The notes beneath the pieces are model-generated. The model had not been told where the DNA came from, ran no database searches, and saw only the letters and a program-made list of their open reading frames with translations. A stretch of DNA of 64,000 nucleotides from the NCBI GenBank assembly GCA_021608145.1, contig JAKIHM010000005.1:62001-126000 (forward strand). The letters run 5' to 3'. Position 1 is the first letter of the stretch. Each line of letters begins with the position of its first letter. Positions 24,927 to 34,283 of the stretch are shown piece after piece. This stretch comes from Thermovorax subterraneus (GTDB lineage: Bacteria > Bacillota > Thermosediminibacteria > Thermosediminibacterales > Thermosediminibacteraceae). A program made the translations under genes and the position numbers.

Positions 24927-25859
24927 TTGATCGTAACAGTTACGGCCAATCCGGCTTTGGACAGAACCGTGGTACTGAAAAATTTTAAAATCGGAAAGAT
25001 AAACAGGGTTTTAAGGTCCCGGGTAGATGTTGGCGGCAAAGGCATAAACGTCGCCAAAAACATAAAAGCCCTCGGCGGTGATGCAGTGTGTCTTGGATTC
25101 CTGGGCCGCAATGATGATTTCGCAGTGAAGTATTTGGAAGATTTGGGAATATCCACCGACTTTACAATCATACAAAAACCGATAAGGGTAAACATAAAAC
25201 TAATCGAAGAGGATTCGTCTACCTTTACGGATATAAACGAACCCGGGCCCGAAGTGGATTCTTCTGAAGCAAGATCCCTGATAGAAAAAATAAAATCCTG
25301 GGCTTTTAAGGCCAAAGTAGTGGTATTGGCAGGCAGCCTGCCTCCGGGATTAAAGAAGGATTTTTACAAAGAAATAATTTTGAGTACGAAAAGCTCCGGT
25401 GCAAAGGTGATTCTTGACGCTGAAGGCGAGGCACTCAAACTTGGCATTGAAGCCTCTCCTCACCTTATAAAGCCCAATATCCACGAGCTTTCCGGGCTGG
25501 TGGGAAAGGACCTGAAAACCGATGAAGAGATAATTTCAGCTGCACTGCCCATTATTGAAAAGGGCGTAAAAATTGTTGCAGTATCCATGGGGTCCCGGGG
25601 CAGCCTGACGGTCACGCGGGATAAGGCCTACTTCGTCCCACCTCTGGATGTTGAAGTGAGGAGCACCGCGGGAGCCGGCGATGCGATGGTTGCGGGTTTC
25701 TCCCTAGCCCTAGATAAGGGCCTTGACACGATTCAGGCGGTGAAAATGGCATCCGCTGCTGCATCCTGTGCGGTAACCAGAGAAGGTCCGCAACCCATTG
25801 ACACCGAGGCCTTTCATAACCTCATCAACCAAGTAAGTATAATTGAAATTCCTGTTTGA
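24927..25859 (+). CDS. fruK: 1-phosphofructokinase FruK
   Basis: TTG 24927 gives IVTVTANPALDRTVVLKNFK, the normal PfkB-family start; 310 residues. Substrate motif RVDVGGKGINVAKNIKALGG near residue 30, and the ATP/anion-hole signature STAGAGDAMVAGFSLAL near residue 250 with the catalytic Asp. Phosphorylates fructose-1-phosphate, made by the PTS encoded downstream, to fructose-1,6-bisphosphate. The gene starts five bases after fruR ends and is followed by the IIA gene after 12 bases. Confidence 0.95.
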   Translation: MIVTVTANPALDRTVVLKNFKIGKINRVLRSRVDVGGKGINVAKNIKALGGDAVCLGFLGRNDDFAVKYLEDLGISTDFTIIQKPIRVNIKLIEEDSSTFTDINEPGPEVDSSEARSLIEKIKSWAFKAKVVVLAGSLPPGLKKDFYKEIILSTKSSGAKVILDAEGEALKLGIEASPHLIKPNIHELSGLVGKDLKTDEEIISAALPIIEKGVKIVAVSMGSRGSLTVTRDKAYFVPPLDVEVRSTAGAGDAMVAGFSLALDKGLDTIQAVKMASAAASCAVTREGPQPIDTEAFHNLINQVSIIEIPV

Positions 25860-25871
25860 AAGGAGATTTTT

Positions 25872-26321
25872 ATGAAAATTAGCGACATCCTGAGCAAAGA
25901 TAGAATCAATCTTAATCTAAAAAGTTCCGACAAAGAATCGGTAATAAAGGAGCTAATTTCCCTCCTTGCTAAAACCGGTTCGATTGCCGATAAAGAAGAG
26001 TTCTTTGAGGCTGTCTGGGAAAGAGAAAAAACGTATTCTACCGGTATCGGAATGGGCATTGCCATTCCCCACGGCAAAAGTAAAGCTGTAAAGGACGCTG
26101 CTATAGCTTTCGGCAAATCCGAAAGAGGTATAGATTTTGATTCCCTCGACGGCAAGCCCGCTCATTTGTTCTTCCTTATAGCCGTCCCGGAAGAATCTCA
26201 CGACCTGCACCTCAAGCTCATCAGCACCCTTTCTAGAAAACTGATGCACGAGGAGGTGAGAAAGGCGCTTTACGAGGCCGATACTGAGGAAAAGGTGCTT
26301 GAAGCTCTGAGTTTTGATTAG
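25872..26321 (+). CDS. PTS fructose-specific EIIA component
   Basis: 149 residues, typical EIIA-Fru (PTS_EIIA_2) size. Active histidine near residue 64 in [16 protein letters not shown]. Also [20 protein letters not shown] near the C-terminus, with the second conserved His. Takes phosphate from HPr and passes it to the IIB domain of the next gene. In many bacteria IIA is fused with IIBC; here it is a separate chain. SD AAAGGAG before ATG 25872. Confidence 0.93.
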   Translation: MKISDILSKDRINLNLKSSDKESVIKELISLLAKTGSIADKEEFFEAVWEREKTYSTGIGMGIAIPHGKSKAVKDAAIAFGKSERGIDFDSLDGKPAHLFFLIAVPEESHDLHLKLISTLSRKLMHEEVRKALYEADTEEKVLEALSFD

Positions 26322-26350
26322 CACAAAATCAATTTTCAGGAGGGTTTTAT

Positions 26351-27715
26351 ATGAAAAAATTAGTAGCGGTAACGGCATGTCCGACGGGCATAGCCCACAC
26401 TTACATGGCCGCCGAGAACTTATCTATAGCCGCCAAGGAACTGGGAGTAGAAATTAAAGTGGAGACCCAGGGCTCTGTTGGCATCGAAAACGAATTATCC
26501 GAAGAGGATATAAAAAGCGCGGATGCGGTAATAATCGCCGCCGCCACAAAGGTAGACAAAAGCAGGTTTCATGGAAAACCGATTCTGGAAGTCCCGGTGG
26601 AACAGGCCATTAAGGATGCTAAATCGCTCATAGAAAAGGCTCTCAAAATGGAAAAACCCGCAGATTACGTGGAAAGGGTCGAAGAAATTCACAAAAAAAG
26701 GTCGGCAGCCCGTACAGGAGCTTATAAACACCTCATGACCGGCGTGTCGTACATGATTCCCTTCGTAGTCGCAGGAGGTATCCTTATCGCTATATCCTTT
26801 GCTTTCGGCATAAACGCCTTTAAGAACGAGGGGACCCTGCCGGCCGCTTTAATGCAGATAGGTGGCGGTTCGGCCTTTGCCCTCATGGTACCAGTGCTCT
26901 CAGGGTTTATCGCCTATTCCATAGCCGACAGACCTGGTCTCGTACCTGGTATGGTCGGCGGTATGCTGGCAGTCAGTACCGGTGCAGGTTTCCTGGGTGG
27001 CATAATTTCCGGTTTTCTTGCGGGTTATACCGTAGACTTCTTAAAAAGGAGTATTAAACTTCCCAAGACTTTAGAAGGCATAATGCCCGTGCTCGTGCTG
27101 CCGGTATTATCATGTCTCATAGTCGGCCTCCTTATGATTTACGTTATAGGCACTCCGATCAAATCAATAATGACAGCCCTCACCAACTGGCTTACGGGCA
27201 TGAGCAAGGCCAACGCCGTGTTGCTGGGCCTCATATTGGGTCTCATGATGGCCTTCGATATGGGAGGTCCCGTGAACAAAGCCGCCTACACCTTTGCCAC
27301 AGGCCTCTTGGCGTCGGGAATCTACACACCTATGGCCGCCGTAATGGCCGCAGGTATGACTCCCCCGTTGGGATTGGCCCTTGCCACACTAATCGCAAAA
27401 GACCGCTTCACCGATGATGAAATAGAAGCGGGCAAAGCCGCCTGGGTACTGGGTATCTCATTTATAACCGAAGGCGCGATACCTTTTGCAGCCGCCGACC
27501 CCCTAAAGGTCATTCCTTCGATCATGGTGGGTTCTGCGGTGACCGGCGCCCTGTCCATGCTCTTCGGAGCAACTTTGAGGGTGCCCCATGGTGGTATATT
27601 CGTCCTCCCCATTCCCAATGCTGTCGGAAACCTGCCGATGTACGTGATTTCGATAATCGCGGGCACCGTAGTAACGGCTTTTATGGTGTTGTTGCTGAAA
27701 AAGAAGGCATCCTAG
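26351..27715 (+). CDS. fruA: PTS fructose-specific EIIBC component
   Basis: 454 residues. N-terminal IIB-Fru domain with phosphorylated Cys9 in [20 protein letters not shown]. After a charged linker ([16 protein letters not shown]) comes the IIC membrane domain with about eight or more hydrophobic segments, including [20 protein letters not shown] and [20 protein letters not shown], the substrate region. Imports fructose as fructose-1-phosphate. SD AGGAGG upstream. The operon ends with a strong terminator two bases downstream. Confidence 0.95.
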   Translation: MKKLVAVTACPTGIAHTYMAAENLSIAAKELGVEIKVETQGSVGIENELSEEDIKSADAVIIAAATKVDKSRFHGKPILEVPVEQAIKDAKSLIEKALKMEKPADYVERVEEIHKKRSAARTGAYKHLMTGVSYMIPFVVAGGILIAISFAFGINAFKNEGTLPAALMQIGGGSAFALMVPVLSGFIAYSIADRPGLVPGMVGGMLAVSTGAGFLGGIISGFLAGYTVDFLKRSIKLPKTLEGIMPVLVLPVLSCLIVGLLMIYVIGTPIKSIMTALTNWLTGMSKANAVLLGLILGLMMAFDMGGPVNKAAYTFATGLLASGIYTPMAAVMAAGMTPPLGLALATLIAKDRFTDDEIEAGKAAWVLGISFITEGAIPFAAADPLKVIPSIMVGSAVTGALSMLFGATLRVPHGGIFVLPIPNAVGNLPMYVISIIAGTVVTAFMVLLLKKKAS

Positions 27716-27720
27716 CTCAA

Positions 27721-27749
27721 AAAAGGGGGTAGTTAACCCCCTTTTTTTT
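27721..27749 (+). terminator. Terminator of the fructose operon
   Basis: AAAAGGGGGT / ACCCCCTTTT around AGTTA, ending in a run of eight T. Strong intrinsic terminator. Confidence 0.92.
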
Positions 27750-27905
27750 ACCTGTATGCATGAACCGTTTCACGACCCCACCTCCTGAAAATACTGTATA
27801 CATAAATCCATGCCATGAAGGATTTTGTAGTAAAACGTATAACTTGCGTTACTTGTACACTAAAATAAAAATAGAAAAAATAAAATGAAAACGGGAGGTT
27901 GGAAG

Positions 27906-28874
27906 ATGAAGAAGGCACTTTCACTCGTAACTGCAGTCTTGCTCTTGGCCGTTCTTGTAGCAGGCTGCAGCGGAGGCGGCCAGAACACTGGCGGCGGCCA
28001 GAAGTTCATCAACATCGCTACCGGAGGAACTTCCGGCACTTACTTCCCATTGGGAGGAGCTCTTGCTGAAATTTGGAACAAGAATATCAAGGGAGTAAAT
28101 GCCACAGCCCAGAGCACCGGCGCATCTGTGGCAAACGTAAACCTGTTGAAGGATGGCAAGGCCGAAGTGATTTTCGTCCAAAACGATATCGCCTACTACG
28201 CGTTAAACGGCACCGAAATGTTTAAAGACAACAAATACGAAGATATCCGGGGACTTGCCACACTTTACCCCGAGACCATCCAGATTGTCACCAGGGCCGA
28301 CAAGAGAATAAAGAGCATTTCAGACTTGAAAGGTAAAAAGGTAGCAGTAGGCGCTGCAGGAAGCGGCACCGAAGCCAACGCAAGGCAAATACTCGAAGCT
28401 GCAGGAATTACCTACAATGACATTCAGGTTCAATACTTAAGCTTTGCTGAAGCAGCCAACAACCTTAAAGATGGAAACATAGATGCAGCCTTCGTAACAG
28501 CGGGCTTCCCGACAGCGGCAGTTCAAGATATTGCTGCCCAGCACAAGATAGTGATAATCCCCGTGGACGACAAGACAGCCGATGCATTGATTGCAAAGTA
28601 CCCCTTCTACACAAAGACAGTTATTCCTGCTAACACTTACAACGGCCAGACCGAAGACGTAAAGACAGTATCAGTCAAATCCATGTTGGCAGTAAGTGCT
28701 AAAATGGACGAAGAAACTGCCTACAACCTGGTTAAAACCATGTATGAAAACCTCGAGAGGCTAAAGACTGCCCACGCTGTCGGCGAAAAGATAGTTCCGG
28801 AAGCCGGAAAGGAAGGAATGTCCATACCGCTTCACTCCGGAGCGGAAAAGTATTTTAAAGAAAAAGGCTTATAA
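27906..28874 (+). CDS. TRAP transporter solute-binding protein, TAXI family (lipoprotein)
   Basis: ATG 27906 chosen (GGGAGGT six bases upstream); 322 residues. Lipoprotein signal MKKALSLVTAVLLLAVLVAGC with Cys near residue 21, then a Gly-rich linker. TAXI family motifs NIATGGTSGTYFPLGGALAE, AQSTGASVANVNLLKDGKAE and VAVGAAGSGTEANARQILEA. Captures the substrate outside the membrane for the fused TRAP permease downstream. TAXI proteins are reported for glutamate, glutamine and 2-oxoglutarate-type ligands; the ligand here is unknown. Confidence 0.94.
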   Translation: MKKALSLVTAVLLLAVLVAGCSGGGQNTGGGQKFINIATGGTSGTYFPLGGALAEIWNKNIKGVNATAQSTGASVANVNLLKDGKAEVIFVQNDIAYYALNGTEMFKDNKYEDIRGLATLYPETIQIVTRADKRIKSISDLKGKKVAVGAAGSGTEANARQILEAAGITYNDIQVQYLSFAEAANNLKDGNIDAAFVTAGFPTAAVQDIAAQHKIVIIPVDDKTADALIAKYPFYTKTVIPANTYNGQTEDVKTVSVKSMLAVSAKMDEETAYNLVKTMYENLERLKTAHAVGEKIVPEAGKEGMSIPLHSGAEKYFKEKGL

Positions 28875-28880
28875 TTGTTA

Positions 28881-28924
28881 AGGGGGGATTTGCGAGCATT
28901 GGAAGTTATTCCAATGCTCGTTTT
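28881..28924 (+). promoter_or_regulatory. Shine-Dalgarno separated from the start codon by a perfect hairpin
   Basis: SD AGGGGGGA (28881-28888) is 36 bases from ATG 28925. Between them CGAGCATTGGAA (28893-28904), loop GTTA and TTCCAATGCTCG (28909-28920) form a 12-bp perfect stem. When folded, only 8 unpaired bases (TTTG and TTTT) remain between SD and ATG, which is normal spacing. The hairpin plus TTTT could also slow transcription or protect the upstream mRNA 3' end. Confidence 0.65.
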
Positions 28925-29407
28925 ATGGATACTAAAAAAAGCTATTTTTTGTTGATTTTGTTAGTAGCAGCAGCGATCTTCTTCTCCCGGTTTCATATAG
29001 AGCACGAATGGTCGCTTGTGATTTTCAATATAAGCAAAAACGAAAAAATTGTTGTGCCGGTAAAGAGTAAAAACTTTACAATCACTTTCGTACATTCTAT
29101 AGAGAGGACTCCCGTATCTGAAATATACAGTATAGACGAAGATGGAAAAATAATCCTGAACGAAGTCCGCTTTTATTCTCTGGGAACAGGACTTCCTTTT
29201 TCAAGTGATGGAATTTTTAAAAATGAAAATGGGCAGTTTGTTATAAAGGAAAAGAAAAGCTTTACTAGCCTGCTCCTTCGAGTGTCCCCAATTCCCGGCC
29301 ATGCATTAATCGCCGAAGGAAGGAAGATAAACTTTCTCGAAATTGCAGAAAGTGAAGACCTTCTTGAGATACAGGCACAAAAAAGGTGGGTTGCTGTAAG
29401 GAGATGA
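28925..29407 (+). CDS. DUF1850 domain protein
   Basis: 160 residues. N-terminal membrane anchor (SYFLLILLVAAAIFFSRF), then a small beta-rich outside domain with the DUF1850 features FTITFVHSIERTPVSEIYS and GLPFSSDGIF. DUF1850 genes typically stand between a TAXI binding protein and a fused TRAP permease, as here. Function unknown, presumably a transport accessory. It has no SD at normal linear distance; see the hairpin entry. The permease follows after 28 bases. Confidence 0.85.
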   Translation: MDTKKSYFLLILLVAAAIFFSRFHIEHEWSLVIFNISKNEKIVVPVKSKNFTITFVHSIERTPVSEIYSIDEDGKIILNEVRFYSLGTGLPFSSDGIFKNENGQFVIKEKKSFTSLLLRVSPIPGHALIAEGRKINFLEIAESEDLLEIQAQKRWVAVRR

Positions 29408-29435
29408 AAACTATATAGAAAGGAGTGTATACAAA

Positions 29436-31379
29436 ATGTCGGAAACACCAATGAATGAGACTCTATCCGCAGTTGACGCAGAGGATATCTTGAGGAAATA
29501 CGACAAAGAGTCCGACTTCAGGAAGCTCGAAGGTTTTTGGGCAAAAATCGTAGCCGCCATTGCAATAACTTTCTCCGTCTTTCAGCTTTATACCGCTGTC
29601 TTCGGAGTCTTAGACGCAATGATTCAACGCTCAATACACCTGGCTTTCGGCCTTTGCTTGATATTTCTGCTCTACCCTGCAAGAAAAAGCTGGCCAAGGG
29701 ACAGGATTCATCCGGTTGATTTTATAACCGCCATAGCAGGAGCAGCCGTTCCGCTTTATATAGTTGCAAATTACAAAACCCTGGTGCTCCGCGCAGGCAC
29801 AGTAACTACAGCAGATTTCATAGCAGGCCTTCTAGGGGTAATCCTCGTACTTGAAGCTGCAAGGAGGGTAGTAGGCCTGCCTATTGTTACAATCGCAGTC
29901 CTCTTCATTTTATACGCCTTAGCCGGACCTTACATTCCGGGGCAGCTAGCACACCGGGGAGCTGACCTGCCTACCCTGGTTCAGCACCTATTTTTCACAA
30001 CTGAAGGCATCTTCGGCATACCGATAGGAGTTTCTTCTACTTTTATATTTCTTTTCATACTCTTTGGGGCTTACCTAGAAAAGACCGGAATGGGTCAATT
30101 CTTCATCGACCTTGCCAATGCCATCGCAGGTTGGGCTTCCGGAGGCCCTGCAAAAGTGGCGGTCCTTTCAAGCGGTCTTATGGGCACAGTCTCCGGTAGC
30201 TCAGTGGCGAATGTAGTAGGGACCGGTAGTTTTACTATCCCGATGATGAAAAGCCTGGGTTACAAGCCGGAGTTCGCGGGTGCAGTAGAAGCTACCGCAT
30301 CCACAGGTGGGCAGCTCATGCCCCCAATTATGGGCGCTGCCGCATTTCTCATGGCAGAATTTACCCAGATACCTTATAACAAAATAATAATTTCAGCTGC
30401 AATACCTGCCCTCTTATATTATTTCGGAGTCTGGACAGGAGTTCACCTCGAGGCAAAACGGCTAGGCCTGAGAGGCCTCAACAGGGATGAACTCCCGAAG
30501 ATAAAAAACATCATGATGGAGCGCGGCCACCTCATGTTTCCCCTGATAGCGATAGTGTACCTTCTCGTCACGGGATATACGCCGATGAAGGCAGCGCTTT
30601 ATGCTATTGTTTTCTCGATTGCGACGGCGATGCTCAGAAAAAATACCCGAATTAGCTTTTCAGACATAATAGCAGGACTTGAACAGGGTGCGAGAAACGC
30701 CCTCGGGGTCATAGCCGCAACAGCCTGCGCAGGAGTGATAATAGGCGTAGTGACCTTGACCGGACTAGGACTCAAGATGGGAAGTTCTCTCGTAGGCCTT
30801 GCCGGCGGAAACCTTTTCTTGACGCTCTTTTTCACGATGATCACTTCACTCATACTCGGAATGGGAGTTCCGACTACTGCAAACTACGTTATAACATCTA
30901 CTATCGCAGCACCGGCCCTGTTGATGCTCAACGTCCCGGTCCTTGCAGCCCACATGTTCGCGTTTTACTTTGGCATTATTGCAGACGTCACGCCGCCCGT
31001 TGCCCTCGCTGCCTTCGCCGGAGCCGGGATAGCAAAGGCAAACCCCTTAAATACGGGCATAAACGCGGCAAAACTCGCAATAGCAGCATTTCTTGTGCCA
31101 TACATCTTCGTCTACAATCCCTCGCTTCTTCTGCTAAACGTTCACAGCACTCTTGACATTTTATGGATAATTGCTACTTCTCTAGTAGGTATAGTAGCCG
31201 TGAGCTCTTCTGTATCCGGATTTTTAATTACAACCCAGACAATAATAGAGAGGGTAATATTCTTCGTAGGAGGCGTACTTCTTGTAACGCCTGGACTTTA
31301 CACCGACTTAATCGGAGCAGGGTTACTAGCATTGGGGTATTTTATCCAGATCACAAGAGTCAAAAAATCGAAAAAATAA
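29436..31379 (+). CDS. TRAP transporter, fused DctQM permease
   Basis: 647 residues, the length expected for fused small and large TRAP membrane subunits. N-terminal cytoplasmic tail, about four helices of the Q-like domain (to residue about 150), then the M domain. Conserved TRAP-M motifs: ASGGPAKVAVLSSGLMGTVS, SVANVVGTGSFTIPMMKSLG, TASTGGQLMPPIMGAAAFLM and LILGMGVPTTANYVITSTIA. Couples ion gradient (usually Na+) to uptake of the ligand bound by the TAXI protein. SD AAAGGAG. Operon ends with a terminator. Confidence 0.95.
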   Translation: MSETPMNETLSAVDAEDILRKYDKESDFRKLEGFWAKIVAAIAITFSVFQLYTAVFGVLDAMIQRSIHLAFGLCLIFLLYPARKSWPRDRIHPVDFITAIAGAAVPLYIVANYKTLVLRAGTVTTADFIAGLLGVILVLEAARRVVGLPIVTIAVLFILYALAGPYIPGQLAHRGADLPTLVQHLFFTTEGIFGIPIGVSSTFIFLFILFGAYLEKTGMGQFFIDLANAIAGWASGGPAKVAVLSSGLMGTVSGSSVANVVGTGSFTIPMMKSLGYKPEFAGAVEATASTGGQLMPPIMGAAAFLMAEFTQIPYNKIIISAAIPALLYYFGVWTGVHLEAKRLGLRGLNRDELPKIKNIMMERGHLMFPLIAIVYLLVTGYTPMKAALYAIVFSIATAMLRKNTRISFSDIIAGLEQGARNALGVIAATACAGVIIGVVTLTGLGLKMGSSLVGLAGGNLFLTLFFTMITSLILGMGVPTTANYVITSTIAAPALLMLNVPVLAAHMFAFYFGIIADVTPPVALAAFAGAGIAKANPLNTGINAAKLAIAAFLVPYIFVYNPSLLLLNVHSTLDILWIIATSLVGIVAVSSSVSGFLITTQTIIERVIFFVGGVLLVTPGLYTDLIGAGLLALGYFIQITRVKKSKK

Positions 31380-31411
31380 TAAAACCCTCGGAATTTTTCT
31401 CCGGGGGTTTT
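31380..31411. terminator. Bidirectional terminator between TRAP and two-component genes
   Basis: AAAACCCTCGGA / TCCGGGGGTTTT hairpin with one G-T pair, flanked by A and T runs, between two convergent operons. Confidence 0.85.
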
Positions 31412-32278
31412 TCATACTCTTGAAAGAAATGCAAGGCCTTCCAAGAATTTTCTCATGTTTATTTTCCCGCCTTCTTGAGTTTTCTTTCTCAGAAAGTCCA
31501 TCTGCTTTTTTACCTCTTTAAAGTCAAAGAGAACTGGCGCATACCTCATGAACTGTTCTCCGTTGTAATCCTCGAGGCCCATGAGAGCCACATTGTCCAT
31601 GGCCTTATTTATCGCCCTTCGTATCCTCATTTCTATAGCTTTTATATCAGACGACTTTTTTATTCCTGCCTTCTCATAATAATCTTTCAAAAAAGTATAT
31701 AGTTCCTGGAGGTTCGCCGTGTTTTTCTTTACCACATCGTAATTTTCGATAAGTACCTTTATATCCTCGCTCCCTGCATCCCCCAAAATTCCAAGCTCAG
31801 CCATGATGTAGTCTAACTTCTCAGTCCTTCGCACTTCCTTTTTAGTCCCATTTTCGTTTAATGTCCCCGATACGGTTTCCTTTATCATTTCCAGGGCTCT
31901 CTTTAGTCTTATCATTTCACCAACCTTGCTCAAGACGCTCACCGTCTCAGTGGCATTTACCGGCTTGTGGATGAAAAACTCAATTCCGGCTTCATAAGCT
32001 TTGCTTATCATATTCTGCGCCTCTACCTGGGATATCATTATAAAGTAGGTGCCAAGCCCCCTTGCTCTAACTTCCTTTATCACCTCAATCCCGTCTTTTT
32101 TGGGCAATAAAAGGTCAATTAAGGCTATGTCGGGATTGAGCGAAATCAATTTTTTTTCGGCTTCGTCGCCGTCTTCTGCTTCTGCTATGACCTCTCCTAG
32201 GTCGTAGTTTTCAATAATCCCTGCAAGTATCCGCCTCACTGCCCTATCGTCTTCAATTATCATAATCCTGTAATCCAC
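31412..32278 (-). CDS. Response regulator, GlnL (YcbB)-like
   Basis: GTG 32278 is preferred (GGAAGGGTGATAAA before it); 288 residues. Receiver domain with acidic pair IIEDD, phosphoacceptor Asp in IALIDLLLPKKDGIEVI (near residue 55) and the Lys in EFFIHKPVNATET. The C-terminal half matches the YcbB-type output domain: TEKLDYIMAELGILGDAGSE and IEMRIRRAINKAMDNVALMG. Bacillus GlnL controls glutamine uptake and glutaminase. The upstream kinase gene ends 19 bases before. Convergent with TRAP-TAXI genes, which may be its target. Confidence 0.9.
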   Translation of the reverse strand: MDYRIMIIEDDRAVRRILAGIIENYDLGEVIAEAEDGDEAEKKLISLNPDIALIDLLLPKKDGIEVIKEVRARGLGTYFIMISQVEAQNMISKAYEAGIEFFIHKPVNATETVSVLSKVGEMIRLKRALEMIKETVSGTLNENGTKKEVRRTEKLDYIMAELGILGDAGSEDIKVLIENYDVVKKNTANLQELYTFLKDYYEKAGIKKSSDIKAIEMRIRRAINKAMDNVALMGLEDYNGEQFMRYAPVLFDFKEVKKQMDFLRKKTQEGGKINMRKFLEGLAFLSRV

Positions 32279-32297
32279 TTTATCACCCTTCCTCACC

Positions 32298-33581
32298 TCA
32301 TGTTCTCAGCACTACACTGTCTACAGGCAGCTTTACGTAAAATCTGCTCCCAATGCCTTTCTCTGATTCAACCTCTATCTTTCCTCCCATCTTTTCGACC
32401 AAATTCTTTACGTGGGTAAGCCCAAGACCCGTCGAGAAAGACCCATCCGACATGACTTTAGTTGAGAATCCGGGTTCGAAAATGTACGGAAGGTCTCTTG
32501 AGTCAATCCCGCAGCCGTTGTCTTCCACCAAAATTATAATTTCTTCTCCTTCGCGTTTTACGACTACTCTTATCCTTCCTCCTTCCTCATTTACCGCTTC
32601 TAAGGCATTGTATACTAAATTCCCCAATATGGAAAAAATGTCGAAATAATTTTTCACGATAAAATCCTCATCGCCAATAGTTATTAATTCGACCTTCTTT
32701 CTTTCCTCTTTCATCCATCTTTCCGTATTTTTCCTCAATAACGACAAAATTGCGCTTATCCTCATCCCTCCCTCATTTTCCTCCGGTATAAGCTGGGAAA
32801 ACCCTGCATTTATCCTTAAGTAGTCTTTTTTTATATCGTGGACCTTCCTCGCAAGGTCAAGGGCTTTTTCCTTGAGCATTAAAATTTCATCGCCGCTCAT
32901 ATTTTCAGAAATGCTGCTATAAATTTCGTAGCTCTCTTTCATGACATCTTCCATGTCGGCTGTAGACTTTTTTAAAAATAGGAGTTCTGCCTTGAGCTCA
33001 GACAAAATTTCCACAAGCTCCGCATAGCGTTTTTCATGTTCTTCTTTCAATATTATTAGTTTTTGCCTTTCCATCATCCAATAAAAAGCATAAGTTACGA
33101 TGCTGCGGATGAGTCCTACGCCGACAAGAGGAGGAAAAATCCGTTGGAAGTATGCAAAATTCATTTCGCGCCGCACCGAGAGTTCCACCAGATTTGCAGC
33201 TACATCCGAAAGCGACATAACCGATACAAAATTCACAGGCATTTTTACTAAATTCCGTATTCTGCAAAGGCCGAGCAAAGTCCCGTAAACAAGGTAGTAA
33301 AAAAACGCCGGGTAATGCAAACCTACAGCTTGTTCAAAGCTCAAACCTTTGACCAAAAAAGACAAAACAACGCGAAACAAAAAAACGAAGGCCCCTGAAA
33401 ACGTTGCGAGCACCATCCCTGGCACTTCTTTGAAGTACAGCAAAAGAAAGGAAACAGCTATAACTCCGGCTGTAAACCTGAAGGCGGTACCGAAGGGATA
33501 AAAATATACCTCCCCTATTACAGCTGTGAGCAACGCTGTTACCATTATTTCTTTCAGCTTCTTTTTTAGTTTCACGGACAT
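32298..33581 (-). CDS. Membrane sensor histidine kinase, GlnK (YcbA)-like
   Basis: 427 residues. About five N-terminal transmembrane segments up to residue 170 without a large outside domain, then a coiled coil (LVEILSELKAELLFLKKSTA). Phosphoacceptor His248 in LARKVHDIKKDYLRI. C-terminal ATPase with N-box NLVYNALEAV, G1 VEDNGCGID, and G2 TGLGLTHVKNLVEKMGGKI. Partner of the response regulator encoded immediately downstream. Without an outside sensor the signal is probably membrane-borne or comes from a transporter. Confidence 0.9.
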   Translation of the reverse strand: MSVKLKKKLKEIMVTALLTAVIGEVYFYPFGTAFRFTAGVIAVSFLLLYFKEVPGMVLATFSGAFVFLFRVVLSFLVKGLSFEQAVGLHYPAFFYYLVYGTLLGLCRIRNLVKMPVNFVSVMSLSDVAANLVELSVRREMNFAYFQRIFPPLVGVGLIRSIVTYAFYWMMERQKLIILKEEHEKRYAELVEILSELKAELLFLKKSTADMEDVMKESYEIYSSISENMSGDEILMLKEKALDLARKVHDIKKDYLRINAGFSQLIPEENEGGMRISAILSLLRKNTERWMKEERKKVELITIGDEDFIVKNYFDIFSILGNLVYNALEAVNEEGGRIRVVVKREGEEIIILVEDNGCGIDSRDLPYIFEPGFSTKVMSDGSFSTGLGLTHVKNLVEKMGGKIEVESEKGIGSRFYVKLPVDSVVLRT

Positions 33582-33643
33582 GCCTCCAAAAAAATCTATA
33601 TCATGACCATTATTATATCAAAAAAGTCCCCTTTTAATCTAAT

Positions 33644-34279
33644 CTAGATGAGTCTAAAGATGCCGATAAGTATGAGGATTGTGCCAGGTAGGCATGAAAG
33701 GTTGGGGATTTTTTTCCTTATGTTTTTTCCACCAAGGTAAAGGCCTACCGACATCAATGCAAATTCAAAAACAGCGACTAATAAAACCGCATGAATAACT
33801 TTAAACCCCATTGCCCCTGCTCCAAGCCCTGCTCCGACAGCATCTAATGCAAGAGCCGCCCCTAGAAAAAAAGATTCTTTCGGCTCGATAATGCCCGATA
33901 CGTCAAAATCTGCTGTCTCGGGTTCCTTCATTATATCTAGCATAATGGAAAGGAGCGTGTTTTTTCCCTCGTTCCTTTTTCTATTATTAGACTTTTCGGA
34001 TCCCAATGCCTCTTTTAACGACAGTATACCGAGAAAAATCAAGATAGCACTTCCCGCATATTTAGATAAATCAAAAGGCACAACTCTTTCTATAACGCAC
34101 CCTATAGTCATCGACAGCAAGAAAGCTGCCGATGTAGAAAGGGCAATAATGCACTGGGATAAGATCGGAATTCTGATACCTCTTAAGCCATAGGTAAGCC
34201 CAGCAAAAAAGCTATCAACGCTCACGGCTATAGAAAGAAAAAGGCATGAAAAAAAATCTGCCATAGAAGCATCCTCCAA
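33644..34279 (-). CDS. ytaF: YtaF-like membrane protein (MntP-related)
   Basis: 211 residues, six transmembrane helices in two repeats. First repeat LFLSIAVSVDSFFAGLTYGL, second LGAALALDAVGAGLGAGAMG, each with the conserved Asp characteristic of the MntP/YtaF family. A cytoplasmic loop (about 95-125) carries charged residues. YtaF is known from spore-formers as a sporulation membrane protein; MntP relatives export Mn2+. It starts four bases after the ABC ATPase gene, so it is co-transcribed with a transporter operon, which is unusual. Confidence 0.85.
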   Translation of the reverse strand: MEDASMADFFSCLFLSIAVSVDSFFAGLTYGLRGIRIPILSQCIIALSTSAAFLLSMTIGCVIERVVPFDLSKYAGSAILIFLGILSLKEALGSEKSNNRKRNEGKNTLLSIMLDIMKEPETADFDVSGIIEPKESFFLGAALALDAVGAGLGAGAMGFKVIHAVLLVAVFEFALMSVGLYLGGKNIRKKIPNLSCLPGTILILIGIFRLI

Positions 34280-34283
34280 TTTT

